In this document: one piece after another, positions 7,660 through 14,576 of the stretch | Layout of the letters: every line of letters starts with the position of its first letter | How positions within the stretch are numbered: position 1 is the stretch's first letter | Position numbers and translations under genes: made by a program | From: Tiamatella sp964451715 | GTDB taxonomy: Archaea > Thermoproteota > Thermoprotei_A > Sulfolobales > Acidilobaceae | Direction: 5' to 3' | DNA length: 20,085 nt | Assembly: GCA_964451715.1 (NCBI GenBank) | Contig: CAYVIZ010000023.1 | Span: forward strand, 1 to 20,085 | Notes under the pieces: generated by a model | The model's database searches: none | What the model was told of the DNA's origin: nothing | Seen by the model: the letters and a program-made list of their open reading frames with translations, nothing else

Positions 7660-8511
7660 CTAGAAAGAGAACTCCATGCCCACACCCAACAATCTATACG
7701 CGCTAGGATTCTTCTCCCTCAGAACCCACTGAGCAAGAGGCCCCGTACAGTGACCAGCAGCAACGAGCCCCAACCCCTTAGAAGATAAATAACCAGCAAC
7801 CTCAACAATCCTATCATCCGTTGCCCCCAGAAGATGTAACCCCCCTATCACACCATAAACGTCCTCTCCACTCAACCTGCTCGCATGCTCTATAATATTC
7901 TCAATCCCCGAATGGCCGCACCCTGTGAGAACAACGACCCCCTTATCGATATGCAAAAGGAGTCCAGTATCATCTAGGAGACTATCCTCAACCAACCGCC
8001 CCTTCTCAACACGTAACATACCCCTAGTATGGCTAGGTCCATGACCCCGGTCTATCTCACCCATAGTCCTAACACTAGGCGTCACCTGCACAGGATCCCT
8101 CGACAACAAGAGCCTAGCACCCATGGCTTCGATCTCGCTCCTAGTAAACGGTGCCCCTATATCTCGGAGCATTCCACCTAAGAGGTTAGTGTAAGCCGGC
8201 ACAAACAGGTCTGGATGAGCTATAACTGTTATAGGTTTTCCTCTACGCGCCTCTAGCAGCTTTCTAAGGCCACCCGTGTGGTCGTAATGCCTATGGCTGA
8301 GCACCACATAATCAATATCCAAAGGATTTATACCAGCTACACCGAGATTCTTAAGCAGGACATCCCCGCTAGTACCGGTATCAAACAAAACCTTAACGCC
8401 AGCCTCAAAATCCTCTATAAGCGCAGAGAACCCGTATTCGGGTAGAAACCTAGTAGGTAGCGGTGCACTATTATCTATCAGTATGGTTACCCTTAATGAA
8501 TGTGAGGACAA
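7660..8511 (-). CDS. COG1237 metallo-beta-lactamase-fold hydrolase
   Basis: Metallo-beta-lactamase fold protein of the COG1237 group, whose methanogen member (MJ0301) is described as 7,8-dihydropterin-6-methyl-4-(beta-D-ribofuranosyl)aminobenzene-5'-phosphate synthase. The metal-binding motif HxHxDH is SHRHYDHTGG (about residues 72-81), followed by GCGHSG in the middle and GGLHL and AGHCTG near the C-terminus, all family hallmarks. The FDTG motif before them is also present. The frame begins at GTG 8523, but that GTG lies inside AGGTGAT, a perfect ribosome binding site that points with 7-base spacing to TTG 8511. I use TTG (283 residues). Actual substrate is uncertain: many archaea without methanopterin carry this family, so pterin synthesis should not be assumed. 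It is divergent from the APC permease gene. Confidence 0.9.
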   Translation of the reverse strand: MSSHSLRVTILIDNSAPLPTRFLPEYGFSALIEDFEAGVKVLFDTGTSGDVLLKNLGVAGINPLDIDYVVLSHRHYDHTGGLRKLLEARRGKPITVIAHPDLFVPAYTNLLGGMLRDIGAPFTRSEIEAMGARLLLSRDPVQVTPSVRTMGEIDRGHGPSHTRGMLRVEKGRLVEDSLLDDTGLLLHIDKGVVVLTGCGHSGIENIIEHASRLSGEDVYGVIGGLHLLGATDDRIVEVAGYLSSKGLGLVAAGHCTGPLAQWVLREKNPSAYRLLGVGMEFSF

Positions 8512-8523
8512 GAGGTTAATCAC

Positions 8524-8623
8524 CTGCTTCTGTTATTAATAACCAACAATATTTAAGTATATAAACGAATAAGGGAAAAGGGTTTTTACGGGTGAGACAG
8601 GTATATCTCGTAGAAACGGAAAG
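8524..8623. promoter_or_regulatory. Divergent promoter between hydrolase and APC permease genes
   Basis: The 100-base interval contains TATATAAAC (8558-8566) for the plus strand, predicting a start near 8587. TTTATATACTTAAATA on the minus strand (8565-8550) predicts a start near 8526-8535. A perfect 12-base palindrome, GTTATTAATAAC (8532-8543), covers the predicted minus-strand start. A GGTGAG site at 8591 lies too far (27 bases) from the permease ATG. Confidence 0.5.
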
Positions 8624-9919
8624 ATGAGTCTAGCAGACGCCACAGCCTTATCTGTAGGGATAATAATAGGTTCAAGCATATTCTCCCTAGTGGGAGTAGG
8701 AGCCCAGATAGCGGGGAGGGATCTACCCTTATCTCTGGCTTTATCATCACTCATAGCTTTATTTGTAGCCTACAACTACGCTAAACTAGGCTCTACATAC
8801 ATATCAAACGCCGGTCCTATAGAGTATATCATTAGAGGTTTAGGAGACAGGTTATACACAGGCATAGCCGCCATGATGCTATGGTTCATATACGTGTCCT
8901 CGCTAGCGTTATTCGCCAAGACACTAGCAGGTTACACGCTGGCTTTAGCCGGGCTCCCTCTATCCTCTCTAAACATGGCCTTAATAGAAGCCTTATCAAT
9001 ATCCTTCTTTGTAGCCCTAAACTTTAAGGGATCTAAGGCTGTAGGGAGAGCTGAGGTTTTCCTAGTCGCAGTTAAACTGTTTATATTGATGCTGTTTATA
9101 ATAGCAGGGTTTTTCACTATAAAAACCGCTTATCTAAAGCCTGTGACAGACCAGCCTCACCTGAAAGGCGTAATATACGCAGCCACATTATTCTTCTTAA
9201 GCTACACCGGATTCGGGCTTATTACTAATGCCTCGGAAAACATTGAAAACCCTCGGAGAAACGTTCCTCTAGCCATATACCTAAGCCTCCTCATAGCATC
9301 ACTCGTTTACATAGGCGTCTCTATAGTAGCTGTAGGCAACCTACCAGTACCCGAGCTCGTTAGATCAAAAGAATATGCCCTAGCGGAAGCAGCGGAACCC
9401 TTCCTAGGCCGCCTGGGCTTCTCCCTCATCTCGATAGGGGCCATAATATCGGTCAGCAGCGCGATGAACTCAAGCATATACGGGGGAGCCAATGTAGCCT
9501 ACTCCATGGCTAAGAAGGGAGAGATACCGGAATTCTTCGAGAGGACTGCATGGAAACATGAACCAGAAGGGCTCTATATGACTGCTTTACTGGGTTTTAT
9601 ACTGGCTTTATCAGTCAACCTAGAAGGCGTAGCTGCAGTCATAAGTTCCTCCTTCATAGTAATCTATATCGGTGTAATATTGTCCCATCTAAAACTAGTA
9701 GATGAAACCAACGCGTCCAAGACAATAGTAGAGCTTAGCTTGATACTGGTGTTAATGGTCCTGATTGTACTACTATACAGCCAGTATGCATCAAATAGAA
9801 GCGGCTTCTACGTTATCCTGCTCACATACTCCGTCTTCACAGTTGTCGAATACGCGTATAGGAAGTATAGAGGAAGAAGGTTCAAAGCAAGGAACACTGG
9901 TGGGGCCGCGGGGATTTGA
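8624..9919 (+). CDS. APC-family amino acid/polyamine permease
   Basis: 431-residue integral membrane protein with about 12 hydrophobic helices. The start SLADATALSVGIIIGSSIFS matches the unwound first helix of APC permeases (usually LSLxDATxLxVGxxIGxGIF), which forms the substrate site. Other family features are FFLSYTGFGLITNASENIENPRRNVP (helix 6 and the following loop) and the helix-8 stretch SVSSAMNSSIYGGANVAY. Likely role: proton- or sodium-coupled uptake of an amino acid; the substrate cannot be read from the sequence. No good ribosome binding site lies next to ATG 8624, and no other in-frame start exists upstream. The last eight codons (NTGGAAGI) overlap the 3' end of the tRNA-Pro gene on the other strand, and its stop TGA is the complement of the tRNA T-loop. 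Confidence 0.92.
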   Translation: MSLADATALSVGIIIGSSIFSLVGVGAQIAGRDLPLSLALSSLIALFVAYNYAKLGSTYISNAGPIEYIIRGLGDRLYTGIAAMMLWFIYVSSLALFAKTLAGYTLALAGLPLSSLNMALIEALSISFFVALNFKGSKAVGRAEVFLVAVKLFILMLFIIAGFFTIKTAYLKPVTDQPHLKGVIYAATLFFLSYTGFGLITNASENIENPRRNVPLAIYLSLLIASLVYIGVSIVAVGNLPVPELVRSKEYALAEAAEPFLGRLGFSLISIGAIISVSSAMNSSIYGGANVAYSMAKKGEIPEFFERTAWKHEPEGLYMTALLGFILALSVNLEGVAAVISSSFIVIYIGVILSHLKLVDETNASKTIVELSLILVLMVLIVLLYSQYASNRSGFYVILLTYSVFTVVEYAYRKYRGRRFKARNTGGAAGI

Positions 9920-9975
9920 ACCCCGGACCACGAGGGCCCAAGCCTCGCATCCTAGCCAGGCTAGACGACGGCCCC
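9898..9975 (-). tRNA. tRNA-Pro (anticodon UGG), CCA encoded
   Basis: The minus strand folds as a full cloverleaf. The acceptor stem GGGGCCG (9975-9969) pairs with CGGCCCC (9908-9902), with discriminator A at 9901 and encoded CCA at 9900-9898. The D arm is GTCTAGCCTGGCTAGGAT. The anticodon stem CGAGG/CCTCG is perfect, with loop CTTGGGC giving anticodon TGG at 9940-9938. The T arm is CGGGG-TTCAAAT-CCCCG. No intron is present. Its 3' 22 bases lie antisense to the end of the APC permease gene. A TATA-like element lies at about 10011-10024. Confidence 0.97.
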
Positions 9976-9991
9976 TACCAGCCGTGTATTG

Positions 9992-10049
9992 AGGGATTAT
10001 CCCTTGTAGTGTTTTATCTTTTACCATATAATGGAGTGGGATTTATATT
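9992..10049. promoter_or_regulatory. Divergent promoters for tRNA-Pro and the small gene
   Basis: For the tRNA (minus) an AAAAGATAAAAC element at 10024-10012 predicts a start near 9990. For the gene to the right (plus) GATTTATATTCC at 10040-10051 predicts a start near 10071. A perfect palindrome, AGGGAT-T-ATCCCT (9992-10004), sits at the predicted tRNA transcription start. Confidence 0.45.
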
Positions 10050-10083
10050 CCCTCGGTGAGCCCAAATTGATTTACTGGTGGGG

Positions 10084-10338
10084 ATGAAAGTGTATAAGAT
10101 CGCAGTAGGGGATAAGGAGATAGAAATAGACGAGGATGTACTCGATATATTGAAGGAGTACGTCCACAGGGGTATGAGCCTAGACGAGCTAGCTAAGAGG
10201 CTAGGACTCAGCGACTGGAGGGAGTCATACGAGTTCATCAAGAAGGTTCCCGCATGGATACTATGGATTCAGCCTACACTCTGGAAGACTATGAAGACTA
10301 TGAAGCGTGCGGCAGAAGAGGTTTCCCGGACCGCTTGA
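10084..10338 (+). CDS. Small protein with HTH-like segment, function unknown
   Basis: 84 residues from ATG 10084 (86 if GTG 10078 is used). The acidic N-terminal half contains two predicted helices with a turn, MSLDELAKRLGLSDWRESYE, reminiscent of a helix-turn-helix. The C-terminal part is aromatic and basic (PAWILWIQPTLWKTMKTMKR), which could contact membrane or nucleic acid. I do not recognise a named family. A 9-base unit GAAGACTAT repeats twice in tandem at 10284-10301. A TATA box at about 10045 predicts a very short leader, so no ribosome binding site is expected. The gene is convergent with its right neighbour, leaving a 16-base gap. A regulator role is a guess from the HTH-like pattern only. 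Confidence 0.65.
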   Translation: MKVYKIAVGDKEIEIDEDVLDILKEYVHRGMSLDELAKRLGLSDWRESYEFIKKVPAWILWIQPTLWKTMKTMKRAAEEVSRTA

Positions 10339-10354
10339 ACGAGGAACACGTCTT

Positions 10355-10948
10355 TCAGCCTACTATATCTACTGTGGCAGAGTATAACTCTTCTGCCTCC
10401 TCGTATCTTATATCTCCTATATCATCGTACCTGCTCGCAATACCGCGTAGCAGACTACTCAGACGTTCTGCTTTACCGGTATCTGGTAGTAGGCTACAGT
10501 TAAAACTAGTCTTGTCGGCCTTGCTTTTCGTTAGCTCCTTGCCTATGTTGTCTAGATAATAGCTTAGGGCTTCAACGGAATCCTTCAACCTCTCTAGCCC
10601 CGGCTTCTTTTTGACCGTATACATTATATCTAGGAGGCTCTCCAGGTTGGATGAAGCCGTACGGGCTTCCCCTATTACTCCGACGTAATAGGTGTAAGTA
10701 CCTGGTTCCACACTACTAAGGCTACTCGTATTGCACCCATACTTCTCTAGCTTGTCCCTTAAAATAGAAAGGCTATACACTTCGTCATATAGTTTTATTA
10801 TATCCTTCTTAGCTGCCAGGTTGGCGTACGCGTACATTTCCCTTTGTTCGTCGTTCACCTGGTCCAGCTTAAGCGCGAAATAAGATGCTGGAGCCGCGAG
10901 TAGAACCGCTATCACGACCAGCATGGCATAAGGCCTTAAGCTGGCCAT
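10355..10948 (-). CDS. Membrane-anchored helical protein, function unknown
   Basis: 197 residues. Residues about 7-26 form an N-terminal hydrophobic helix (signal peptide or anchor), with the rest probably outside the cell. The remainder is almost entirely helical with heptad-like spacing (KLDQVNDEQREMYAYANLA; then ERLKDSVEALSYYLDNIG), suggesting a helical bundle or coiled coil. There are only two cysteines, at 72 and 151, able to form a disulfide outside the membrane. No family is recognised. The start is well supported: AGGTGAT lies 6 bases before ATG 10948 and includes the TAG stop of the upstream DUF711 gene, so the two are likely translationally coupled. It is the second gene of this operon. 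Confidence 0.8.
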   Translation of the reverse strand: MASLRPYAMLVVIAVLLAAPASYFALKLDQVNDEQREMYAYANLAAKKDIIKLYDEVYSLSILRDKLEKYGCNTSSLSSVEPGTYTYYVGVIGEARTASSNLESLLDIMYTVKKKPGLERLKDSVEALSYYLDNIGKELTKSKADKTSFNCSLLPDTGKAERLSSLLRGIASRYDDIGDIRYEEAEELYSATVDIVG

Positions 10949-10959
10949 GGCTTTATCAC

Positions 10960-12060
10960 CTAGTACGGGCTTATTACCGGTGTCTCACCGAATTTCTCGA
11001 ATTTAACCCTTTCACCGGGCTCGGCGTCCACAGTCACCAGCCTTACCCCTAGGGGCTTGTTCTTTGTAAGCGAGTAGCTGAACACGTCTAGTATGAGGTT
11101 CCTCACAGTAAGCGGGTCCTCCGGGATAACCACTAGGTCAAGTCCTGCTAGGCATACACCTGTAAGCATGGCCAGATACTCCGCAGTAATCTCTCCATTC
11201 AACCCCCTCTCCTTCAGTAGGTTATCCTCTGCTACAGGAAGCTGTATCTCGTTAAACCCTGTCGTAAGAGTCTTCCCGGCAGCCCGTTCTATAATCGTGT
11301 TCAGAACATATACGCCGTAAGCCGAGGCAGGCCTGCCGAGCCGTTCCCCGGAAACCTTCTCCACAAGCCTCCCCACGCTCTCCTCCATCCAAGGCGAGAG
11401 GCTGAGGTCGACGCCTAGGTAAGCCATACCCATACTCGCCGAAAGAGTCTTCGCATAGTCTTCCACGTCTCTTATCATCTGCTCCAGAGTCTTTTCCGCC
11501 TTTTTAATCCCGCCGTTCCCTATGCTTGCCAGCAGATGATTGGGATATGTTAAGGCTATCGAGAAGTAGTCCCGATCCCCAGGACTGCTGCTTAACGGGT
11601 AGTAGGGCGTATAAACCTGGCGCCCATACACGTTTACTCCAACCCGTGTAGGCAGGTTTATGTCCTCCCTAGAAAGCCTCGTCAGGAGCAGTGATAACTT
11701 ATACGCGTTATCCTCAACCGGTGGCCTGAACAGTATTGACAGGTAGAGGCCCTTGCTAGCCGCTTCCAACGCTATGTCTTCAAGGTATGGATGGTAGACG
11801 GGTATGTTACCTATCGACACTATAAACCCGTCGTCCTCTCCATCCATCTTTATACTAGAAACGGTATCCAGGATCCTGTCTTGGGGCGAGTCAGGCAGAG
11901 TCACCCTGGTCATCCCCGTCCTAACACCGTGCTCCTCTTTAAGCCTATCCACTGCCTCCCAAGCCATAGTAGCCAGTCTTGATATCTCATCATTGACCCG
12001 GTCTAGGTTCTTGAGTATTCTATGGCCCGCGTGTATGGTTACTGTTCTAACCTCGTACAA
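10960..12060 (-). CDS. DUF711 (UPF0210/PFL family) protein
   Basis: 366-residue soluble protein resembling the archaeal branch of DUF711 (COG2848). The N-terminus MYEVRTVTIHAGHRI, the central GVDLSLSPWMEESVGRLVE and the segment FNEIQLPVAEDNLL match the family, where a Gly-rich GxDLS/FSLxP stretch is conserved. It is somewhat shorter than bacterial UPF0210 proteins (about 450). The family has no proven function. In bacteria it is commonly beside a small ACT-domain protein (UPF0237), which is absent here. The start codon is TTG 12060, preceded by GGAGGAGGG at proper spacing. First gene of a two-gene operon with the membrane-anchored helical protein, and divergent from the mfnA-like gene. Confidence 0.82.
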   Translation of the reverse strand: MYEVRTVTIHAGHRILKNLDRVNDEISRLATMAWEAVDRLKEEHGVRTGMTRVTLPDSPQDRILDTVSSIKMDGEDDGFIVSIGNIPVYHPYLEDIALEAASKGLYLSILFRPPVEDNAYKLSLLLTRLSREDINLPTRVGVNVYGRQVYTPYYPLSSSPGDRDYFSIALTYPNHLLASIGNGGIKKAEKTLEQMIRDVEDYAKTLSASMGMAYLGVDLSLSPWMEESVGRLVEKVSGERLGRPASAYGVYVLNTIIERAAGKTLTTGFNEIQLPVAEDNLLKERGLNGEITAEYLAMLTGVCLAGLDLVVIPEDPLTVRNLILDVFSYSLTKNKPLGVRLVTVDAEPGERVKFEKFGETPVISPY

Positions 12061-12182
12061 GCCTAGCCCTCCTCCTAATAGAATTCGATGAACATAGATG
12101 TAGTATAATAAAATACCTTATAGAGCCAAAATGTATACTACTGCGAAATAATACAATGCGTCGGCGAAGAGTGTGAAGGGTT
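12061..12182. promoter_or_regulatory. Divergent promoter with an 8-bp inverted repeat
   Basis: For the minus operon TATTTTATTA around 12106-12115 predicts a start near 12085 and a leader with GGAGGAGGG. For mfnA (plus) AAATAATACA around 12146-12155 predicts a start near 12176, almost leaderless. GTAGTATA (12100-12107) and its exact inverse TATACTAC (12134-12141) flank the space between the two TATA elements. Confidence 0.45.
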
Positions 12183-13283
12183 TTGAAGGAGTATAAAGAG
12201 CTTCTCAGGCATCTACTGGACAGGAGGGCAAGAGGTCCAACAGTGCTGGGGGGTATGACGCCGCACCCGGATCCGCGTCTCGTCGCTGATGCAGTGGGGT
12301 TCATAGATGAGAATATGGGTGACCTAGATAGTTACCCTGCAACCAAGTATGCTGTAAGCTATATATCCGAAAAGCTGTCTTCATGGATGTTCCATGGCAA
12401 GTTCACAGGTATAGCCACAAGCGGGGGATCGGAGTCTAATATTCTAGCCCTATACGCGGCACGAGAGGAGGGGTACACTAGAGTGGCTGCTTTCCGCAGT
12501 GCTCATTACAGTATTGCAAAAGCTGCACGTTTACTCGGTATGGAGATGAAGTGGCTCCCCGTGGAGGATGGCTATAAGCCTCTCCTTAACGGGCTGGAGG
12601 AGTCAGTTGATGATAGGACGGTATTGGTTGTGACTGTAGGGACTACTGAGACAGGCTATATAGACCCTGTAAATGAGGCGGCCTCAATCGCATGTAGAAT
12701 GGGGGCTAGAATACATGTAGACGGAGCCTATGCAGGCATACTCCAGGGCAGCCTCGGCAGTTACAAGGTTCCTAGAAGGCTTGACTCCTGTATTCAGACT
12801 TATGCTGTTGACTTACACAAGCTGCCTGAAGCCCCTTCTCCCTCTGGTTTTCTCCTAGTGTATGATGAGAACCTGGTGGAGAAGCTTTACTTCGCAGCGG
12901 ACTATATACCTTCTGGTAGGCAATTCGGCCTATACGGCACTAGGCCTGGATGGACCGTTGTAGCAGGCGCGCTCAGCCTGGCTAGGATAGAGGACACCGG
13001 TGGCATAGAGTTGTTTACAAGGCGTTTAATGGATGCATCCAGAAACCTGGCAGACTCCCTCTCCTCTATCGGGTTCAATATTAGGCATCCCATAGAAACT
13101 CCTGTTCTCTGCTTGGAGCATGGAGGTATTGATAGGATAATCTCTAATCTAGGGAAGGCGGGCTACAGGGTCTACAGGTGTATGAAGGGTAGAGGTATAC
13201 GTCTAGCAGTAACTCCCTGGCTTATAAGGAGTTATGGTTTGGAGGGTGTGGCTAGTCTTCTAGGAGACGCTCTTAGTTATTAG
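12183..13283 (+). CDS. mfnA: Archaeal PLP-dependent aspartate/tyrosine decarboxylase
   Basis: 366-residue group II decarboxylase using pyridoxal phosphate. SGGSESNILAL binds the cofactor phosphate, the His in RSAHYSIAKA stacks on the ring, and HVDGAYAG supplies the Asp that pairs with the ring nitrogen. DLHK holds the Schiff-base lysine, K213, and GTRPGW follows near the active site. Length and motifs match archaeal MfnA, which decarboxylates L-tyrosine to tyramine (methanofuran) or L-aspartate to beta-alanine (coenzyme A). In a non-methanogen beta-alanine is the likelier product (inference). The start is TTG 12183; an in-frame TGA at 12174 leaves no other upstream choice, and a near-leaderless transcript is predicted. 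The stop codon overlaps that of the convergent TusA-like gene. Confidence 0.9.
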   Translation: MKEYKELLRHLLDRRARGPTVLGGMTPHPDPRLVADAVGFIDENMGDLDSYPATKYAVSYISEKLSSWMFHGKFTGIATSGGSESNILALYAAREEGYTRVAAFRSAHYSIAKAARLLGMEMKWLPVEDGYKPLLNGLEESVDDRTVLVVTVGTTETGYIDPVNEAASIACRMGARIHVDGAYAGILQGSLGSYKVPRRLDSCIQTYAVDLHKLPEAPSPSGFLLVYDENLVEKLYFAADYIPSGRQFGLYGTRPGWTVVAGALSLARIEDTGGIELFTRRLMDASRNLADSLSSIGFNIRHPIETPVLCLEHGGIDRIISNLGKAGYRVYRCMKGRGIRLAVTPWLIRSYGLEGVASLLGDALSY

Positions 13284-13501
13284 CTTGTCTTAAGTGCTTC
13301 TATATGATATAATGGCGGGTCATGCTCGGTTTTCTCTACGTTGAAACCCTCCGATTCTAGCAGGTCTTTCACGAAGTTTAATGGTATTATATCATCTAGA
13401 CCGTCAACTATTATCTTGTCGCCGGGCTTTGCTTCTGAGACTGCTAAGAGTAGTATTCTACTCGGACCGGAGCGGCATTCACCTATGCTTTCAGGCGTTA
13501 G
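13280..13501 (-). CDS. TusA-like sulfur carrier protein, 5' end lost in gap
   Basis: 73 residues plus stop are readable on the minus strand; the start lies in the N gap. The visible part begins LTPESIGECRSGPSRILLLA and continues with the PGDKIIVDG strand and a second helix (VKDLLESEGFNVEK), matching the small two-layer TusA/SirA fold. In TusA the cysteine of CPxP carries a persulfide for tRNA thiolation or other sulfur transfer. Here the motif is C9-R-S-G-P, so the active-site cysteine is kept but the first proline is not. Given the family length of about 75-80, only a few residues are missing. The TAA stop (13282-13280) overlaps the mfnA TAG by three bases. Confidence 0.75.
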   Translation of the reverse strand, partial: LTPESIGECRSGPSRILLLAVSEAKPGDKIIVDGLDDIIPLNFVKDLLESEGFNVEKTEHDPPLYHIEALKTS

Positions 13502-13601
13502 NNNNNNNNNNNNNNNNNNNNNNNNNNNNNNNNNNNNNNNNNNNNNNNNNNNNNNNNNNNNNNNNNNNNNNNNNNNNNNNNNNNNNNNNNNNNNNNNNNN
13601 N
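13502..13601. other. Assembly gap (100 N)
   Basis: One hundred N, a usual scaffold placeholder. It hides the start of the TusA-like gene, the start of mtnA and the divergent promoter between them. Confidence 0.99.
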
Positions 13602-14576
13602 GAGAAGTATAGCAGGTCAGGCGACTACCGCAGGATAGCGCGTGCAATAAAGGATATGGAAGTACGGGGGGCACCTGCTATAGGAGTCACGGCAGCGTTC
13701 GGCATGGCCGCGGCCGCCTATAGAATAAATGCTTCCACAGTAGAAGAGCTTCTAGCATCTCTGCAGGAGCCATATGAGACGCTTAGAAGTACTAGGCCCA
13801 CGGCATACAACCTATTCTACGCCTTGGACCGCGTTCTAGATGCCGCTAGGAAGGCTGCTGCCGAAAACGATGTTGAAGAAGTGAGGCAGGCTGTAGAGCG
13901 TGAAGCCGAGAGTATAATGGTCGAGGACATTCTCTCCAATATAGAAATGGGGAGACACGGGTCCAAGCTCCTCGAGGACGGGATGACTGTTCTAACCCAT
14001 TGCAACGCCGGCGCGGTGGCTACAAGCGGGTTCGGCACAGCCCTGGGTGTTATTAGATACGCGTGGTATGAGGGCAAGAAGATAAGCGTCATAGCAGACG
14101 AGACTAGGCCCCTGCTTCAAGGTGCGAGGCTCACAGTATGGGAGCTGTGGAAGGAGGGTATACCGGTGAGGCTCATAACAGATAATATGGCCGGCCTGGT
14201 TCTCGCGAAGGGTTTGGCGGACGCCGTCATAGTGGGTGCTGACAGGGTTATATATACGGGGCACACCGCGAATAAGATAGGCACGTACATGGTTGCCCTA
14301 TCAGCCAACAGGGCTGGAAAACCCTTCTATGTCGCATTGCCGACCAGCACCATACAGCCCACAATGGATCCGGGTAGCATAGTAATAGAGGAGCGTTCCC
14401 CCGACGAGGTTAGAAGGGTTATGGGTGAACTCCTCATAACAGTAGAGGATATACCGGTCTACAACTTCGCCTTCGACGTGACACCCCCCGACCTGATAAC
14501 CGCGTTCATAACAGAGAAGGGAGTAGTACGACCCCCCTACCCCGAGGGGCTCCGCAGGGTAAAAGAAGGATCCTAG
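13602..14576 (+). CDS. mtnA: Methylthioribose-1-phosphate isomerase, 5' end lost in gap
   Basis: 325 residues are readable in frame from the first base after the gap. The protein belongs to the eIF2B-related isomerases. VRGAPAIGVTAAFGMA is the substrate-binding signature, THCNAGA carries the catalytic cysteine (visible residue 134) and VGADRV the catalytic aspartate (visible 214). The 80-residue spacing equals that of Cys160/Asp240 in the Bacillus subtilis enzyme, so about 26 N-terminal residues are missing. GHTANKIGTY is also typical. It isomerises 5-methylthioribose-1-phosphate to methylthioribulose-1-phosphate in methionine salvage. The related archaeal ribose-1,5-bisphosphate isomerase is the main alternative. 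Any reading that joins bases left of the gap to this gene is false, since those encode the TusA-like protein on the other strand. The stop shares CTAG with oppF. Confidence 0.93.
   Translation, partial: EKYSRSGDYRRIARAIKDMEVRGAPAIGVTAAFGMAAAAYRINASTVEELLASLQEPYETLRSTRPTAYNLFYALDRVLDAARKAAAENDVEEVRQAVEREAESIMVEDILSNIEMGRHGSKLLEDGMTVLTHCNAGAVATSGFGTALGVIRYAWYEGKKISVIADETRPLLQGARLTVWELWKEGIPVRLITDNMAGLVLAKGLADAVIVGADRVIYTGHTANKIGTYMVALSANRAGKPFYVALPTSTIQPTMDPGSIVIEERSPDEVRRVMGELLITVEDIPVYNFAFDVTPPDLITAFITEKGVVRPPYPEGLRRVKEGS

Noticed and set aside
9765..10027. Open frames on both strands across the tRNA-Pro gene
   Set aside because: They translate the tRNA (for example GPRGFEPRTTRAQ) and its flanks, a well-known false gene; the tRNA explains the sequence.
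12047..12304. Minus-strand 85-residue frame across the mfnA start
   Set aside because: Arg/Ser-rich shadow of mfnA and its promoter with no ribosome binding site.
13341..14576. One long plus-strand frame spanning the N gap as a single 411-residue protein
   Set aside because: The part left of the gap is antisense to the TusA-like gene and shows no family features; the frame is joined only by the N run. The real mtnA starts inside the gap.
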